A DNA stretch of 64,000 nt from Sphingorhabdus sp. YGSMI21 (GTDB lineage Bacteria > Pseudomonadota > Alphaproteobacteria > Sphingomonadales > Sphingomonadaceae). Positions 27,306 to 36,833 of the stretch are shown here, in pieces. The position numbers and the translations under genes were made by a program. A model generated the notes under the pieces. That model made no database searches, was not told where the DNA came from, and saw nothing but the letters and a program-made list of their open reading frames with translations. The DNA is taken from assembly GCF_002776575.1 (NCBI RefSeq), contig NZ_CP022548.1:3673001-3737000 (forward strand), read 5' to 3'. Every line of letters begins with the position of its first letter. The first letter of the stretch is position 1.

Positions 27306-27763
27306 GCGCCGCCGACGTCTTTGACGCTGCCGGCAAATTCCTTGAAATCCTTGGCCTCGGTGAAATCCTTGTAGACCGAGGCGAAACGGATGTAGGCGAC
27401 GCTGTCGAGCGCCTTGAGGCCGTCCATCACCATCTCGCCAATCCTCTGCGAGGGGATCTCGGTTTCACCGCTGGTTTCCAGCTGGCGCTGGATGCCGGAG
27501 ACAAGCTGGTCCATCTGTTCCTGTGCCAGTCCGCGTTTGCGGCAAGCCAGCGAAACCGAAAGGTCGATCTTGGACCGGTCAAAAGGTTCCTTGCGGTCCT
27601 CGCTCTTGACCACCGTAATCTCGCGAAGCTGCACTCGCTCGAAGGTCGTGAACCGCGCGCCGCAGCCCTCGCACTGACGCCGGCGTCGGATCGTGGTATT
27701 ATCCTCGGTCGGACGGCTGTCCTTTACCTGGCTGTCGTCATGGGCACAAAAGGGGCAACGCAT
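27302..27763 (-). CDS. nrdR: Transcriptional repressor NrdR
   Basis: A 153-aa ATP/dATP-sensing zinc-ribbon/ATP-cone repressor of ribonucleotide reductase genes. Zinc ligands are Cys3, Cys6, Cys31 and Cys34 (MRCPFC, CEGC), followed by RRRRQ and the ATP-cone ([27 protein letters not shown]). [11 protein letters not shown] near the C-terminus is invariant in the family. It is translated in a chain with glyA upstream (15-bp gap) and trmJ downstream (4-bp overlap). The glyA-nrdR neighbourhood is common in alphaproteobacteria. Confidence 0.97.
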   Translation of the reverse strand: MRCPFCAHDDSQVKDSRPTEDNTTIRRRRQCEGCGARFTTFERVQLREITVVKSEDRKEPFDRSKIDLSVSLACRKRGLAQEQMDQLVSGIQRQLETSGETEIPSQRIGEMVMDGLKALDSVAYIRFASVYKDFTEAKDFKEFAGSVKDVGGA

Positions 27764-27778
27764 GGTCTGGCTTTCCGA

Positions 27779-29086
27779 TCAATCCTGGTAGATCGGGAAA
27801 CGGTCGCAAAGCTCCTGCACCCGTTCGCGCACGTCGGCTTCGACGGCAGGGTCGCCGCCCTCGCCCTTTTCGCGCAGTCCGTCGAGCACGTCGGCAACCA
27901 TGTCGCCGATCATCCGGAATTCCGCCGGACCGAAACCACGCGTGGTACCGGCAGGAGAACCGACGCGGATACCGCTGGTCTTCATCGGCGGCTGCGGATC
28001 GTTGGGGATGCTGTTCTTGTTGCAGGTGATCCCTGCCCGTTCGAGCGCTTCATCGGCATCGCGTCCGGTGATTCCGAGAGGCGACAGATCAATCAAAGCC
28101 AGATGGGTGTCGGTGCCACCAGCGACGACATTGGCGCCGCGTTCCTTGAGTGTGGCCGCCAAGACCTTGGCATTTTCGATAACCGCTGCCGAATAGCTTT
28201 TGAACTCCGGACGCAGCGCTTCGCCAAAGGCAACCGCCTTGGCCGCAATGACGTGCATCAGTGGACCGCCCTGCAGGCCGGGGAAAACCGCAGAGTTGAT
28301 CTTCTTGGCAATCGCTTCGTCGTTGGTCAGGATCATGCCACCACGTGGCCCGCGCAGGGTCTTGTGGGTGGTGGTCGTAACGACATGGGCGTGATCCAGC
28401 GGACTGGGGTGCAGACCGGCGGCAACCAGTCCGGCGAAATGGGCCATGTCGACCATGAACATGGCTCCGACAGCATCGGCGATCGCCCGGAACTTGGCAA
28501 AATCGATTTCACGCGGATAGGCGGAGCCACCAGCGATGATCAGTTTCGGCTGATGCTCTTTGGCCAGAGCCTCGACTTCCTCGTAATTGATCAGATGGTC
28601 GTCATCATTGACGCCATATTGGATGGCGTTGAACCATTTGCCCGATTGCGCCGGTTTCGCGCCATGGGTCAGATGACCGCCCGCGTCGAGCGACATGCCA
28701 AGGATCGTATCGCCCGGCTTGACCAGCGCCAGCATCACCGCGCCATTGGCCTGCGCGCCCGAATGCGGCTGCACATTGGCGAAGCCGCAATCGAACAATT
28801 GCTTCGCGCGTTCGATCGCCAGCGTCTCGACATCATCCGATGGCGCACAGCCCTGATAATAACGACGTCCGGGATAGCCCTCGGCATATTTGTTGGTGAA
28901 GACAGACCCCTGTGCCTGCAAAACCGCCTTGGAGACGATATTTTCAGAAGCGATCAGCTCGATCTGGTTCTGCTGCCGGGCCAGTTCCGAGTTGATTGCT
29001 CCGGCAACCGCCGGATCGCTCTCGTCCACCGAAAAGTCGAAGAAACCGGTCTGGCGGATATCCTGAATATCGGCGACGTTGCTCAT
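27779..29086 (-). CDS. glyA: Serine hydroxymethyltransferase
   Basis: A PLP enzyme of 435 aa that interconverts serine and glycine with tetrahydrofolate and supplies one-carbon units. [24 protein letters not shown] opens the protein. [27 protein letters not shown] and the PLP-lysine segment [14 protein letters not shown] are the standard blocks, and the C-terminal domain holds [14 protein letters not shown]. The start overlaps the rpiB stop by 4 bp (ATGA). It is a dimeric or tetrameric cytoplasmic enzyme of the usual length. Confidence 0.97.
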   Translation of the reverse strand: MSNVADIQDIRQTGFFDFSVDESDPAVAGAINSELARQQNQIELIASENIVSKAVLQAQGSVFTNKYAEGYPGRRYYQGCAPSDDVETLAIERAKQLFDCGFANVQPHSGAQANGAVMLALVKPGDTILGMSLDAGGHLTHGAKPAQSGKWFNAIQYGVNDDDHLINYEEVEALAKEHQPKLIIAGGSAYPREIDFAKFRAIADAVGAMFMVDMAHFAGLVAAGLHPSPLDHAHVVTTTTHKTLRGPRGGMILTNDEAIAKKINSAVFPGLQGGPLMHVIAAKAVAFGEALRPEFKSYSAAVIENAKVLAATLKERGANVVAGGTDTHLALIDLSPLGITGRDADEALERAGITCNKNSIPNDPQPPMKTSGIRVGSPAGTTRGFGPAEFRMIGDMVADVLDGLREKGEGGDPAVEADVRERVQELCDRFPIYQD

Positions 29087-29535
29087 GCGCTTGCTCCTTG
29101 GGCTTGGGGGGCGGACAATTTATCGACCCGGCGCTGATGCCGGTCGCCGCCAAATGGGGTGTTCAGAAAGATGTCGAGACAGTCTTTCGCGATTTCGATA
29201 CCGACGAGCCGGGCACCCATGGCGACGACGTTCGCATCATTATGCTCCCGCGCCAGCTTCGCCGACAGGCCTTCGGACACCAGGGCGCAGCGGCAGGCCG
29301 GATTGCGGTTTACCGCCATCGAAATGCCGATCCCGGATCCGCACAGCGCCACGCCGCGTTCAACACGGCCAGACGCCACTTCCTGGGCCAGCTTGTAGCC
29401 ATAATCGGGATAGTCCACGCTGTCGGCGGTCATCGGTCCCAGATCGCTCACTTCGTGGCCTGCCTCCTGCAACCAGTCCACCAGCACGGCCTTCATATCG
29501 AGGGCGGCGTGATCGGAGGCAATGGCAACGCGCAT
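29083..29535 (-). CDS. rpiB: Ribose-5-phosphate isomerase B
   Basis: A 150-aa RpiB-type isomerase (ribose 5-phosphate/ribulose 5-phosphate). [16 protein letters not shown] is the phosphate/ring-opening start. [15 protein letters not shown] carries the catalytic Cys of the family, and [14 protein letters not shown] is the C-terminal signature. It is the first gene of the rpiB-glyA-nrdR-trmJ chain. The 215-bp region upstream (29536-29750) separates it from kup; besides an A/T patch near 29680-29690 I see no gene or convincing signal there. Confidence 0.94.
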   Translation of the reverse strand: MRVAIASDHAALDMKAVLVDWLQEAGHEVSDLGPMTADSVDYPDYGYKLAQEVASGRVERGVALCGSGIGISMAVNRNPACRCALVSEGLSAKLAREHNDANVVAMGARLVGIEIAKDCLDIFLNTPFGGDRHQRRVDKLSAPQAQGASA

Positions 29536-29750
29536 GGGCTGTTCCTGTCGTTAGAATCGGGATGGCCGCTATTTAGTAGAGAGCGCCTTGATAGGCCACC
29601 AAATATTTGACGCGCCGCGTCATGCGCAGCGTGACGAAGCAGCCTGTCCCTGCGAAGGGCGGGGGCTCTTTCCGGAAGAAAAAAATATGCGGCCTTAACC
29701 GTGTCCAATAACGTCCTGAAATAGCATCAAGATACCAGCTTATCCGCCCG

Positions 29751-31691
29751 TCAGATTTCCATCTGGCTGCCAAGTTCCACCACGCGGTTGCTGGGCAGTT
29801 TGAAAAATTCCATCGCGGTCGCCGCGTTGCGCAGCAGCCAGGCGAAGAGTTTTTCGCGCCAGATCATCATTTCCGGTTTCTTCGACGGCAGCAAGGTCTG
29901 ACGGGACAGGAAGAAACTGGTGGTCATCATGTCGAATTCCATGCCGCAGCCCTTGACCTGTTTCAGCGCCTCGGGAACGTCGGTTTCCTGCATGAATCCG
30001 AAATGGAGGATGAGGCGATAGAAGCCATGGCCCAGATCCTTCACCTCGCAGCGTTTGTGCGGCGCCACGGTCGGCACGTCCTTGATATTCACGGTCAGGA
30101 TCACAACGCGCTCGTGGATGACCTTGTTATGCTTGATATTGTGGAGAAGCGCCGAGGGCACACCTGCCGACGACGAGGCCATAAAAATGGCCGTGCCGGG
30201 CACCCGCGTCGCGCTGTTGGCGGCGGATTTCGTGAAGATTTCGATCGGCATGGCTGCTTCCGCCATATTCTTGCGCATGATCTGGCGCCCTTTGGCCCAG
30301 GTCGTCAGGATGATGAAGGCGACGCCGCCGACAGCCAGCGGGAACCAGCCGCCGTCCGGAACCTTGGTCAGGTTGGCGGCAAAATAGGCACCGTCGACAA
30401 TGAAGAAAACCGCCAGCAACGGGATGGTGATCCACAGCTTCCATTTCCACAGCACGATCATCACGATGGCCAGCAGGCAGGTGTCGATGAACATCGCGCC
30501 GGTAACCGCGATTCCGTAAGCCGAGGCCAGGTTGCTCGAGCTCTGGAAGGTCAGCACCAGCAGGATCACCGCGATCATGATCGCCCAGTTGACGAACGGG
30601 ATATAGATCTGGCCGGCTTCCGACGCGCTGGTATGCTTGATCGTCAGGCGGGGAATGAAGCCAAGCTGGATCGCCTGGTGGGTGACCGAGAAGGATCCGG
30701 ATATCACGGCCTGGCTGGCGATGAAGGTCGCCATGGTCGCCAATATCACGAGCGGTAGGCGCAGCACTTCGGGTGCCATGATGAAGAACGGGCTTTCAAT
30801 GGCTGCAGCGGCCCCGGCGGCATCGAGCGACAGGATCATCGCGCCCTGCCCGAAATAATTGCACAGCAAGGCCGGCATGACGAACCCATACCAGGCGACG
30901 CGCATCGGTTTTTTGCCAAAATGCCCCATATCGGCAAACAGCGCTTCCGAACCGGTAACCGCCAGCACCACCGAGCCGAGCGCCAGAAATGCCTTGATAC
31001 CATCGGTTATGAAAAACTGGACCGCATACCAGGGATTGAACGCCATCAGAATCGAGGGATGCTGGACAATCTGGATGATCCCCAACGTGCCGATCACGGT
31101 GAAATAGACGAACATCACCGGCGCGAACAAGGCGCCGATTTTCGCGGTCCCGCGAGACTGCAACAGAAACAGGAAGATCAGCAGCGTCAGCGCGATCGGA
31201 ATGACCAGATGGCCGAGGCCCGGCTGTACGACCGTCAGACCTTCGACCGCCGAGAGCACCGAAATCGCCGGCGTGATCATGCTGTCGCCGTAAAACAGCG
31301 CCGTCGCGAATACGCCCAGCAAAATCGCCAGCCAGCCATATTTCGATCGTCGCATGGCGCCGGAAATCAGCGCCACCAGCGCAAGGCTGCCGCCCTGCCC
31401 CTTGTTGTCCGCGCGCATGGTGATGCTGACATATTGTATCGTCACCACCAGCGTCATCGACCAGAATATCAGGCTGACGACACCGAGAACATGGATCCGG
31501 TCCAGCTCCAGCGGATGGGCTCCGATAAACGTCTCGCGAAAAGCGTAGAGCGGACTCGTGCCGATATCGCCGAACACGATGCCAATCGCGCCCGCGGCCA
31601 GTTTTGCAATGGCAGTGTTGCGCTGGGGCGAGCCATGGGTTTGCACCGTGCTGCCTTGCGCTGCTGCGCTTTCGGTTGGTTCTGCAGACAT
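29751..31691 (-). CDS. kup: Low-affinity potassium transporter Kup
   Basis: A 646-aa KUP/HAK-family K+/H+ symporter. The N-terminal [22 protein letters not shown] is the family signature (GDIGTSPLY). About twelve transmembrane helices follow up to residue 470, then a soluble C-terminal domain ([23 protein letters not shown]). ATG 31691 is preferred, giving MSAEPTES; a GTG at 31730 would add 13 residues and cannot be excluded, and neither has a strong ribosome site. The upstream gap 31692-31844 contains a palindrome (AAGCGC-GA-GCGCTT, 31761-31774) and a GCACC/GGTGC stem (31776-31796). Confidence 0.94.
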   Translation of the reverse strand: MSAEPTESAAAQGSTVQTHGSPQRNTAIAKLAAGAIGIVFGDIGTSPLYAFRETFIGAHPLELDRIHVLGVVSLIFWSMTLVVTIQYVSITMRADNKGQGGSLALVALISGAMRRSKYGWLAILLGVFATALFYGDSMITPAISVLSAVEGLTVVQPGLGHLVIPIALTLLIFLFLLQSRGTAKIGALFAPVMFVYFTVIGTLGIIQIVQHPSILMAFNPWYAVQFFITDGIKAFLALGSVVLAVTGSEALFADMGHFGKKPMRVAWYGFVMPALLCNYFGQGAMILSLDAAGAAAAIESPFFIMAPEVLRLPLVILATMATFIASQAVISGSFSVTHQAIQLGFIPRLTIKHTSASEAGQIYIPFVNWAIMIAVILLVLTFQSSSNLASAYGIAVTGAMFIDTCLLAIVMIVLWKWKLWITIPLLAVFFIVDGAYFAANLTKVPDGGWFPLAVGGVAFIILTTWAKGRQIMRKNMAEAAMPIEIFTKSAANSATRVPGTAIFMASSSAGVPSALLHNIKHNKVIHERVVILTVNIKDVPTVAPHKRCEVKDLGHGFYRLILHFGFMQETDVPEALKQVKGCGMEFDMMTTSFFLSRQTLLPSKKPEMMIWREKLFAWLLRNAATAMEFFKLPSNRVVELGSQMEI

Positions 31692-31844
31692 TGGTTGGCC
31701 GTTAAGGCGTACCCCGATCAATTTGGACACAACAAACTGTTTACTGACATTGTTTTCAGCAAGCGCGAGCGCTTAGCACCGGCTTTTAGCAGGTGCAACA
31801 AACCGACTGCCCGCGAATATCAACCCATTCAAAATGCAAGCTTT

Positions 31845-32498
31845 TTACTGCCCTGCAGGGGTCTCCGGCGGCATCGGAAGCGATGGTTGCAACTTTTCCA
31901 TCGTCGCCAGCCGCGACTCGAGATCCGCGCGCCAGGGCGCGTCCGCGCTGCTTCTTTCCAGCAATTCGGTCCAGATAGCCCGGGCCTGATCGATCTTGCC
32001 CGACTGTGCATATGCCAGTCCGAGGAAGAATGGCGGGCCGGGATGTTCCGGCGACAGATCGGCGGCTTTCTGAAAGGCGAATTGCGCCGCCGGCGTAATG
32101 ACGCCGTCTGCATGGACCACCAGCGCATTGCCGAGGCCGACCCATAGATCGGGATCCTCGGGATGTTCCTTCACCCCGTTGCGCAGATAATTGGCAGCCG
32201 CACCATGTTTTCCGGCCCGATTGAGGGAGTCGGAAAAGACCAGCCATTCCCGCGCGGTTCCGAAACGTTCGCCCATGTCGTTGCGCGCATCGATGCTGTC
32301 GTCATCGAAGCTATTGGGTTTTTCCGTCGGCTCCACCGACACGCCGGCCATGCCGGGATGCCCCTGCCAGGCGTATCCGGCCACCCCGAGCAACAGTGCC
32401 GCACCGGTTATTTCGTAGGTGGCGCGGGACATTTTGCCCAATGCGATCAAGGCGCCGGCGCAAACAAGCACCAGCAGAAGAAGGATGATCCAGCCCAT
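31845..32498 (-). CDS. ccmI: Cytochrome c maturation TPR protein CcmI/CycH
   Basis: A 217-aa apocytochrome c chaperone of the Ccm system. Two N-terminal transmembrane helices (WIILLLLVLVCAGALIAL, ITGAALLLGVAGYAW) are followed by a periplasmic TPR domain (LNRAGKHGAAANYLRNGVKEHP, LWVGLGNALVVH, FFLGLAYAQSGKIDQARAIW). The start ATG 32498 shares one base with the ccmH stop (TAATG). It is the last gene of the ccm operon. The protein is shorter than two-domain CcmI proteins such as that of Rhodobacter, which is common in this order. Confidence 0.85.
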   Translation of the reverse strand: MGWIILLLLVLVCAGALIALGKMSRATYEITGAALLLGVAGYAWQGHPGMAGVSVEPTEKPNSFDDDSIDARNDMGERFGTAREWLVFSDSLNRAGKHGAAANYLRNGVKEHPEDPDLWVGLGNALVVHADGVITPAAQFAFQKAADLSPEHPGPPFFLGLAYAQSGKIDQARAIWTELLERSSADAPWRADLESRLATMEKLQPSLPMPPETPAGQ

Positions 32499-32914
32499 TA
32501 TTCGTCGCCCCGATGTTTGCGGAACCGTCCGCGCGCCAGCCACAGGGCAGCCAGCAGCAGAATGATCGGCGCGATCCACAGCGGCCAGGTAACAGCCGAG
32601 GATATCGGCGGATCATAGGATACCCAGTTTCCATAGCGTTCAATCAGCCAGCTGCGGACCTGATCGGGCGTTTCGCCAGCGGCAATTCTTTCCCGCACCT
32701 GGCTGCGCATATCGCCCGCCATCGGTGCATTGCTGTCGGCAATCGACTGGCTCTGGCATTTCAGGCAGCGCAATTCTTCCATCAGATCGCGCGCGGCGGC
32801 CTCTTTCGAGGGATCATCCAACTGCCGGTCGGCATAGGGTGCTGGCGGCAGGCCGGTTTGCGCGACAACCGGAGCGGCCAGGCAAAGGCAGAGCAGGACC
32901 AGAAATCTCGTCAT
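32498..32914 (-). CDS. ccmH: Cytochrome c-type biogenesis protein CcmH (CycL)
   Basis: A 138-aa thiol-oxidoreductase subunit of the heme ligation machinery. A signal peptide (MTRFLVLLCLCLAAPVVAQ) is followed by the redox motif LRCLKCQSQSI with Cys50 and Cys53. A short helical bundle (MRSQVRERIAAGETPDQVRSWLIERYGNWVSYDPP) and one C-terminal membrane helix complete it. It reduces the apocytochrome CxxCH cysteines before heme attachment. Its start overlaps the ccmG stop by 4 bp. Confidence 0.94.
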   Translation of the reverse strand: MTRFLVLLCLCLAAPVVAQTGLPPAPYADRQLDDPSKEAAARDLMEELRCLKCQSQSIADSNAPMAGDMRSQVRERIAAGETPDQVRSWLIERYGNWVSYDPPISSAVTWPLWIAPIILLLAALWLARGRFRKHRGDE

Positions 32915-33438
32915 CCCGCATCCTCCAGCAGTTCCAGCAGCTTGTCGATATCTTCTTGCCGGATATCACCGATATGCTGGTGAACGATGATACCATTGCC
33001 GTCGATGACGAAGGTCTCGGGCACACCGGAGGAGCCCAGTTCGAGCTGCACCTTGCTGGTCGTGTCGGTGCCGATCCGCGTATAGGGATTGCCCCAGCGG
33101 TTCAGGAAATTGGCGATATCTTCCGGCGTGTCTCGGCTGGCAATCGCGTTGATTTCAACGCCGGCTTTCTGCAATTCCAGCAACTGCGGCGCCTCGGCGA
33201 TGCAGGGCACACACCAGCTGGCGAAGATGTTGAGCAAGGTCGGCTTGCCTTTTACCAGATCATTACTGCTCAAGCCTGGTCGCTGCTCGATGGCCGCTGG
33301 CAAAGCGAAGGTGGGCATCGGCTTGCCGACCATCTTGCTCTCGATAATATTATCCTTCGGCATGATCAGGCCGGTCGCAACCGCGGCGAAGAACAGGCCG
33401 AAAAGCACGAGCGGTAGCCAGAGCAGCCAGCGGTTCAC
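32911..33438 (-). CDS. ccmG: Thiol:disulfide interchange protein CcmG/DsbE
   Basis: A 175-aa membrane-anchored thioredoxin-like protein. After one N-terminal helix (WLLWLPLVLFGLFFAAVATG), the thioredoxin fold shows FASWCVPCIAEAP with Cys76 and Cys79 and the cis-Pro region SSGVPETFVIDG. It keeps cytochrome c cysteines reduced in the periplasm and passes electrons to CcmH. The start overlaps the ccmF stop by 4 bp, and the last bases overlap the ccmH start. Confidence 0.95.
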   Translation of the reverse strand: MNRWLLWLPLVLFGLFFAAVATGLIMPKDNIIESKMVGKPMPTFALPAAIEQRPGLSSNDLVKGKPTLLNIFASWCVPCIAEAPQLLELQKAGVEINAIASRDTPEDIANFLNRWGNPYTRIGTDTTSKVQLELGSSGVPETFVIDGNGIIVHQHIGDIRQEDIDKLLELLEDAG

Positions 33439-35372
33439 AGTGTCGCCTCGACAAATTCGCGCTGCTTGCGCTGTTTATAGCCGCGCCGCAAACGGCCGAC
33501 CATCGCCAGAAAGCCGCCCAGCGCGACCAATATGCCGCCATACCAGATCAGGGTGACGAACGGCTTCCACCAGACCCGTATCTGCCAGCGTCCTTCGCTG
33601 TCGCCATCACCGAGCACGACATAGAGCTGTCCGTTCCAGCGAGTCAGCAGCGCCGCTTCGCTGGTCTGGGTCTGGGCTGCGGCGAACATCCGGTTTTGCG
33701 GCGTGATCTCGTGAATCGCTCCATCGCCATATTGCGCCGTTATCCGGCCTTCGAGCGCGGTCCAATTGGGTCCGGCCATCGGCTCGATGGCCTCGAATTT
33801 CAATTTCCAGTCGTTGACGGCAATCTCGTCACCCGGCTGTGCCGCGACCAGTCGCTCTTCGGTAAAGCTGCTTTCGCACGCCATGCCGACCAGCGCCACC
33901 GCGATACCGAAATGGGCGATGACCATGCCATAAGTGTGCAGCGGCGTGCGGCGCAGATTGCGCTTCCACAGCGGCGCGAAGCTGGCAACGGCAACACCCG
34001 CAGCCAGCGCCAGACCGAGCAGCGCGAGGATCGACATGCCGGTGGTGAACAGGGCCAGCGCAAAGAGAGCGGCGGCAGTGATCAATATCGGTATCGAAAT
34101 GCGGTTCAGTAAGGCTTTCGGATTATCGCGTCGCCAGCGCAGCAACGGCCCGGCCGCCATGACGGCGACCAGTAGCAGCGCCAGCGGACCCGTTGCGAGA
34201 TTGAAATAGGGCGGCCCGACCGACAGCTTGTCCCCCGTCACCGCCTCGACCAGCAAAGGATAGAGCGTGCCGATAAACACCAGCGCCAAAATCACGGACA
34301 GAAGCAGATTATTGGCAACCAGCGCGCCTTCCCGGCTGACCAGTTCAAACCGCTTGCCTTCCTTCACCGTACCGACGCGCAGCGCGAACAAGGCCATGGC
34401 TCCGCCAATATAGATGGCGAGCAAGGCCAATATGAAGCTGCCGCGTTCGGGATCAACCGCAAAAGCATGTACGCTGGTCAATATACCGGAGCGGACGAGG
34501 AAAGTCCCGATCATCGACATGGAGAAGGCCACCACAGCCAGCATCAATGTCCATGCGCGCAAACTGTCGCGCGTCGCCAGCACCGTCACCGAATGGAGCA
34601 AGGCCGTCGCCGCCAGCCACGGCATCAGCGAGGCATTTTCGACCGGATCCCAGAACCACCAGCCGCCCCAGCCGAGCTCGTAATAGGCCCAGTAGCTGCC
34701 CGCCGTGATGCCCAGCGTCAGGAATATCCAGGCGCCCAGCACCCAGGGCCGCATTGCCTTGGCGAAAGCCGCTCCGACATCGCGGGTAATCATCGCTCCG
34801 ACGGCAAAGGAAAATGCTACGGAGAGTCCGACATAGCCGAAATAGAGCGTCGGCGGATGGAAGGCGAGACCGGGGTCCTGCAGCAGCGGATTGAGCCCCT
34901 GCCCGTCCGCCGGTACCGGGAACATCCGCTCAAACGGATTGGAAGAAACCAGCAGGAACGCGTAAAAGCCCAGACTGATAAACGCCTGCGCCGCCAGCGT
35001 CGCCACCAGCGTTCTCTTGTTCAGCGACCGTTCGAATAGCGCGATAAAGGCGCCGGCCAGCCCCATGACCGTGACCCAGAGCAGCATCGATCCTTCGTGA
35101 TTGCCCCAGGTCCCGGCAAATTTGTAGAGCAAGGGCTTTACCGAAGCGCTGTTCATCACCACCAGCCGGACCGACATGTCGGAGCGGAGGAACAGCCAGA
35201 TCAGCAGCAGAAAGGAGAGGCTGACAAACAGGCCCTGGGCCACCGCGACCGGACGGATCGCGGCATAATAATCGTTCCGCTCCGCCCGCAGGCCGATGGC
35301 CCCCAGCGCAAATTGCAGCAGCGCCAGCGCGGCAGCCAGCCAGAGCGCGATCAGACCGGTTTCGGCGATCAT
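33435..35372 (-). CDS. ccmF: Cytochrome c heme lyase subunit CcmF
   Basis: A 645-aa polytopic heme-handling protein that joins heme from CcmE to apocytochrome c. About fifteen membrane helices are visible. The tryptophan-rich WWD domain reads WGGWWFWDPVENASLMPWL (near residue 235). Conserved His-containing loops include GTWGNHEGSMLLW and ATALLHSVTVLATRDS. It is coupled to ccmE by a 4-bp overlap. Length and order match alphaproteobacterial system I operons. Confidence 0.96.
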   Translation of the reverse strand: MIAETGLIALWLAAALALLQFALGAIGLRAERNDYYAAIRPVAVAQGLFVSLSFLLLIWLFLRSDMSVRLVVMNSASVKPLLYKFAGTWGNHEGSMLLWVTVMGLAGAFIALFERSLNKRTLVATLAAQAFISLGFYAFLLVSSNPFERMFPVPADGQGLNPLLQDPGLAFHPPTLYFGYVGLSVAFSFAVGAMITRDVGAAFAKAMRPWVLGAWIFLTLGITAGSYWAYYELGWGGWWFWDPVENASLMPWLAATALLHSVTVLATRDSLRAWTLMLAVVAFSMSMIGTFLVRSGILTSVHAFAVDPERGSFILALLAIYIGGAMALFALRVGTVKEGKRFELVSREGALVANNLLLSVILALVFIGTLYPLLVEAVTGDKLSVGPPYFNLATGPLALLLVAVMAAGPLLRWRRDNPKALLNRISIPILITAAALFALALFTTGMSILALLGLALAAGVAVASFAPLWKRNLRRTPLHTYGMVIAHFGIAVALVGMACESSFTEERLVAAQPGDEIAVNDWKLKFEAIEPMAGPNWTALEGRITAQYGDGAIHEITPQNRMFAAAQTQTSEAALLTRWNGQLYVVLGDGDSEGRWQIRVWWKPFVTLIWYGGILVALGGFLAMVGRLRRGYKQRKQREFVEATL

Positions 35373-35818
35373 TGGACCAGCGTCTCCGTCTTATGTTTGC
35401 CGGATGTCATATCAATGCCTTCCAGCTCGCGCGGAATGTAATTTTCATCATGTTTGGCGAGCAAGGTCTCGGCGACAAACATGCCATTGGCATCGAGCCG
35501 GCCATCGGCGACAACGCCCGATCCTTCGACAAACAAATCCGGGGTGATGCCGGTATAGGTGACTTTTTGACGGGCGCCGGCATCCTGCACGATGAACTGC
35601 ACGGTAACCCCATCGGCCGATCGCTGGATGGAGCCTTCCTCCACCATGCCGCCCAGACGGATGGCCGCGCCTGCTTCGGGCTGTTGCTGGGCAATATCGG
35701 ATGGCGTGTAGAAATAGCTGGCCTGATCCTGCAGCGCATAAGCCGCCAGCAACCCGGCACCGACCAGTGCAACCACCGCCAGCAGCGCCAGTGTCAGTCT
35801 CTGATGCTTTGCCTTCAT
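35369..35818 (-). CDS. ccmE: Periplasmic heme chaperone CcmE
   Basis: A 149-aa protein. One N-terminal membrane anchor (LTLALLAVVALVGAGLLAAYAL) is followed by an OB-fold. His123 and Tyr127 in LAKHDENY form the H-x-x-x-Y heme-binding motif to which heme is covalently attached in transit. FYTPSDI and RLGGMVEEGSI are conserved family blocks. The start overlaps the ccmD stop by 4 bp. Confidence 0.96.
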   Translation of the reverse strand: MKAKHQRLTLALLAVVALVGAGLLAAYALQDQASYFYTPSDIAQQQPEAGAAIRLGGMVEEGSIQRSADGVTVQFIVQDAGARQKVTYTGITPDLFVEGSGVVADGRLDANGMFVAETLLAKHDENYIPRELEGIDMTSGKHKTETLVQ

Positions 35819-35946
35819 TTGCGCTTGCTCAACTGATCTGCCTTTGCTTCCGCTTTGCGCATCGCCAGATAGCTATGCGCCACGACCAAGGCTGTGCCCA
35901 ACAGCACAAACGCATAGGAAGCAATCACAAAGGGCAAATGGTTCAT
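35815..35946 (-). CDS. ccmD: Heme exporter protein CcmD
   Basis: A 43-aa single-span membrane protein (MNHLPFVIASYAFVLLGTAL, then a basic tail MRKAEAKADQLSKRK). CcmD helps release holo-CcmE from the CcmABC complex. The start is at ATG 35946, overlapping the ccmC stop by 4 bp; a longer frame reaching 36141 runs only through ccmC in another frame. It is short enough to be missed by automatic callers. Size, topology and position are all as expected. Confidence 0.9.
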   Translation of the reverse strand: MNHLPFVIASYAFVLLGTALVVAHSYLAMRKAEAKADQLSKRK

Positions 35947-36662
35947 TCTGCTGCCATCCTTTTCAGCCGCGCATCGACTTTCGTTTGCGCCAGACTGGCT
36001 CGCATCCGCATAAGCACAATCGCGCCGAACAAGAGAGAGAAACCTATCGCCGAAACCAATAGAGGCCATAAATAGAGCGTATCGATCGTGGATTTGCCCA
36101 TGATACTGATGCTCGTGCCCTGATGGTGGGTCTCCCACCATTCAACCGAAAAACGGATGATCGGCAGATTGATAATGCCGACGACGCCGAAAATTGCGGC
36201 AATCCGGCTCTGTCCCTTGCCTTTGCTGGTCTCGTTGGCCAGCACGATATAGGCGAGATAGAGAAAGAACAGCACCAGCATAGAGGTCAGGCGGCCGTCC
36301 CAGACCCACCAGGTGCCCCACGCCGGACGCCCCCAGATCGCGCCGGTGATCAGACATAGCAGAGTGAATAATGCTCCGGGGACCGCAATCGCGCGCGCCG
36401 CGTGCGAGGCCAGCGGATGCCGCCAGATCAGTTCGGAGATGCTGGCAATCGCAATGCCGGACCATCCGGCCATGCCGAGCCACGCCATTGGCACATGGAC
36501 AAAGATGATCTTCACCGTATCGCCCTGCAACCGCTCGGCCGGCGTCGCCCACAGACCCCAGATGCAGGCAAGCAGGACCATGGCGATCCCGCCGAAAAGC
36601 AAAAACGGCGTCAGCGGCCTGGCAAGTGACAGGAAGCGGGTGGGATTGGCATAGGCGTGCAT
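35943..36662 (-). CDS. ccmC: Heme exporter protein CcmC
   Basis: A 239-aa six-helix membrane protein that loads heme onto CcmE. The WWD domain is WGTWWVWDGRLTSML (around residue 125) with flanking His residues (FVHVPMAWLG and WETHHQGTSI). ATG 36662 (MHAYANPTRFL) is chosen because this is the family-typical N-terminus; ATG 36701 is an alternative and no start has a strong ribosome site. It is the first gene of ccmCDEFGH-ccmI. ccmA and ccmB are not in the window, so the ABC exporter part must be elsewhere. Confidence 0.93.
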   Translation of the reverse strand: MHAYANPTRFLSLARPLTPFLLFGGIAMVLLACIWGLWATPAERLQGDTVKIIFVHVPMAWLGMAGWSGIAIASISELIWRHPLASHAARAIAVPGALFTLLCLITGAIWGRPAWGTWWVWDGRLTSMLVLFFLYLAYIVLANETSKGKGQSRIAAIFGVVGIINLPIIRFSVEWWETHHQGTSISIMGKSTIDTLYLWPLLVSAIGFSLLFGAIVLMRMRASLAQTKVDARLKRMAAE

Positions 36663-36833
36663 GGGTAAAGCGATATTGCCTCGGTTACGGATGTTCAACA
36701 TCAATCGCGGCTTTCGATGGCAGAAGCGCGGCAAGGCGACAAGCGTTTTTCCGAATTGCGGGCAGCTGCGCGGTCGCAAAACCGGTGACGAGACGGGTCC
36801 CGGAGACCGTCCTCGCCTTTTCCGCCTGCCCGG

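Noticed and set aside
29579..29750. Possible short gene or remnant upstream of rpiB
   Set aside because: Short frames on the minus strand (for example FVTLRMTRRVKYLVAYQGAL) have no ribosome site and no family. Treated as intergenic sequence.
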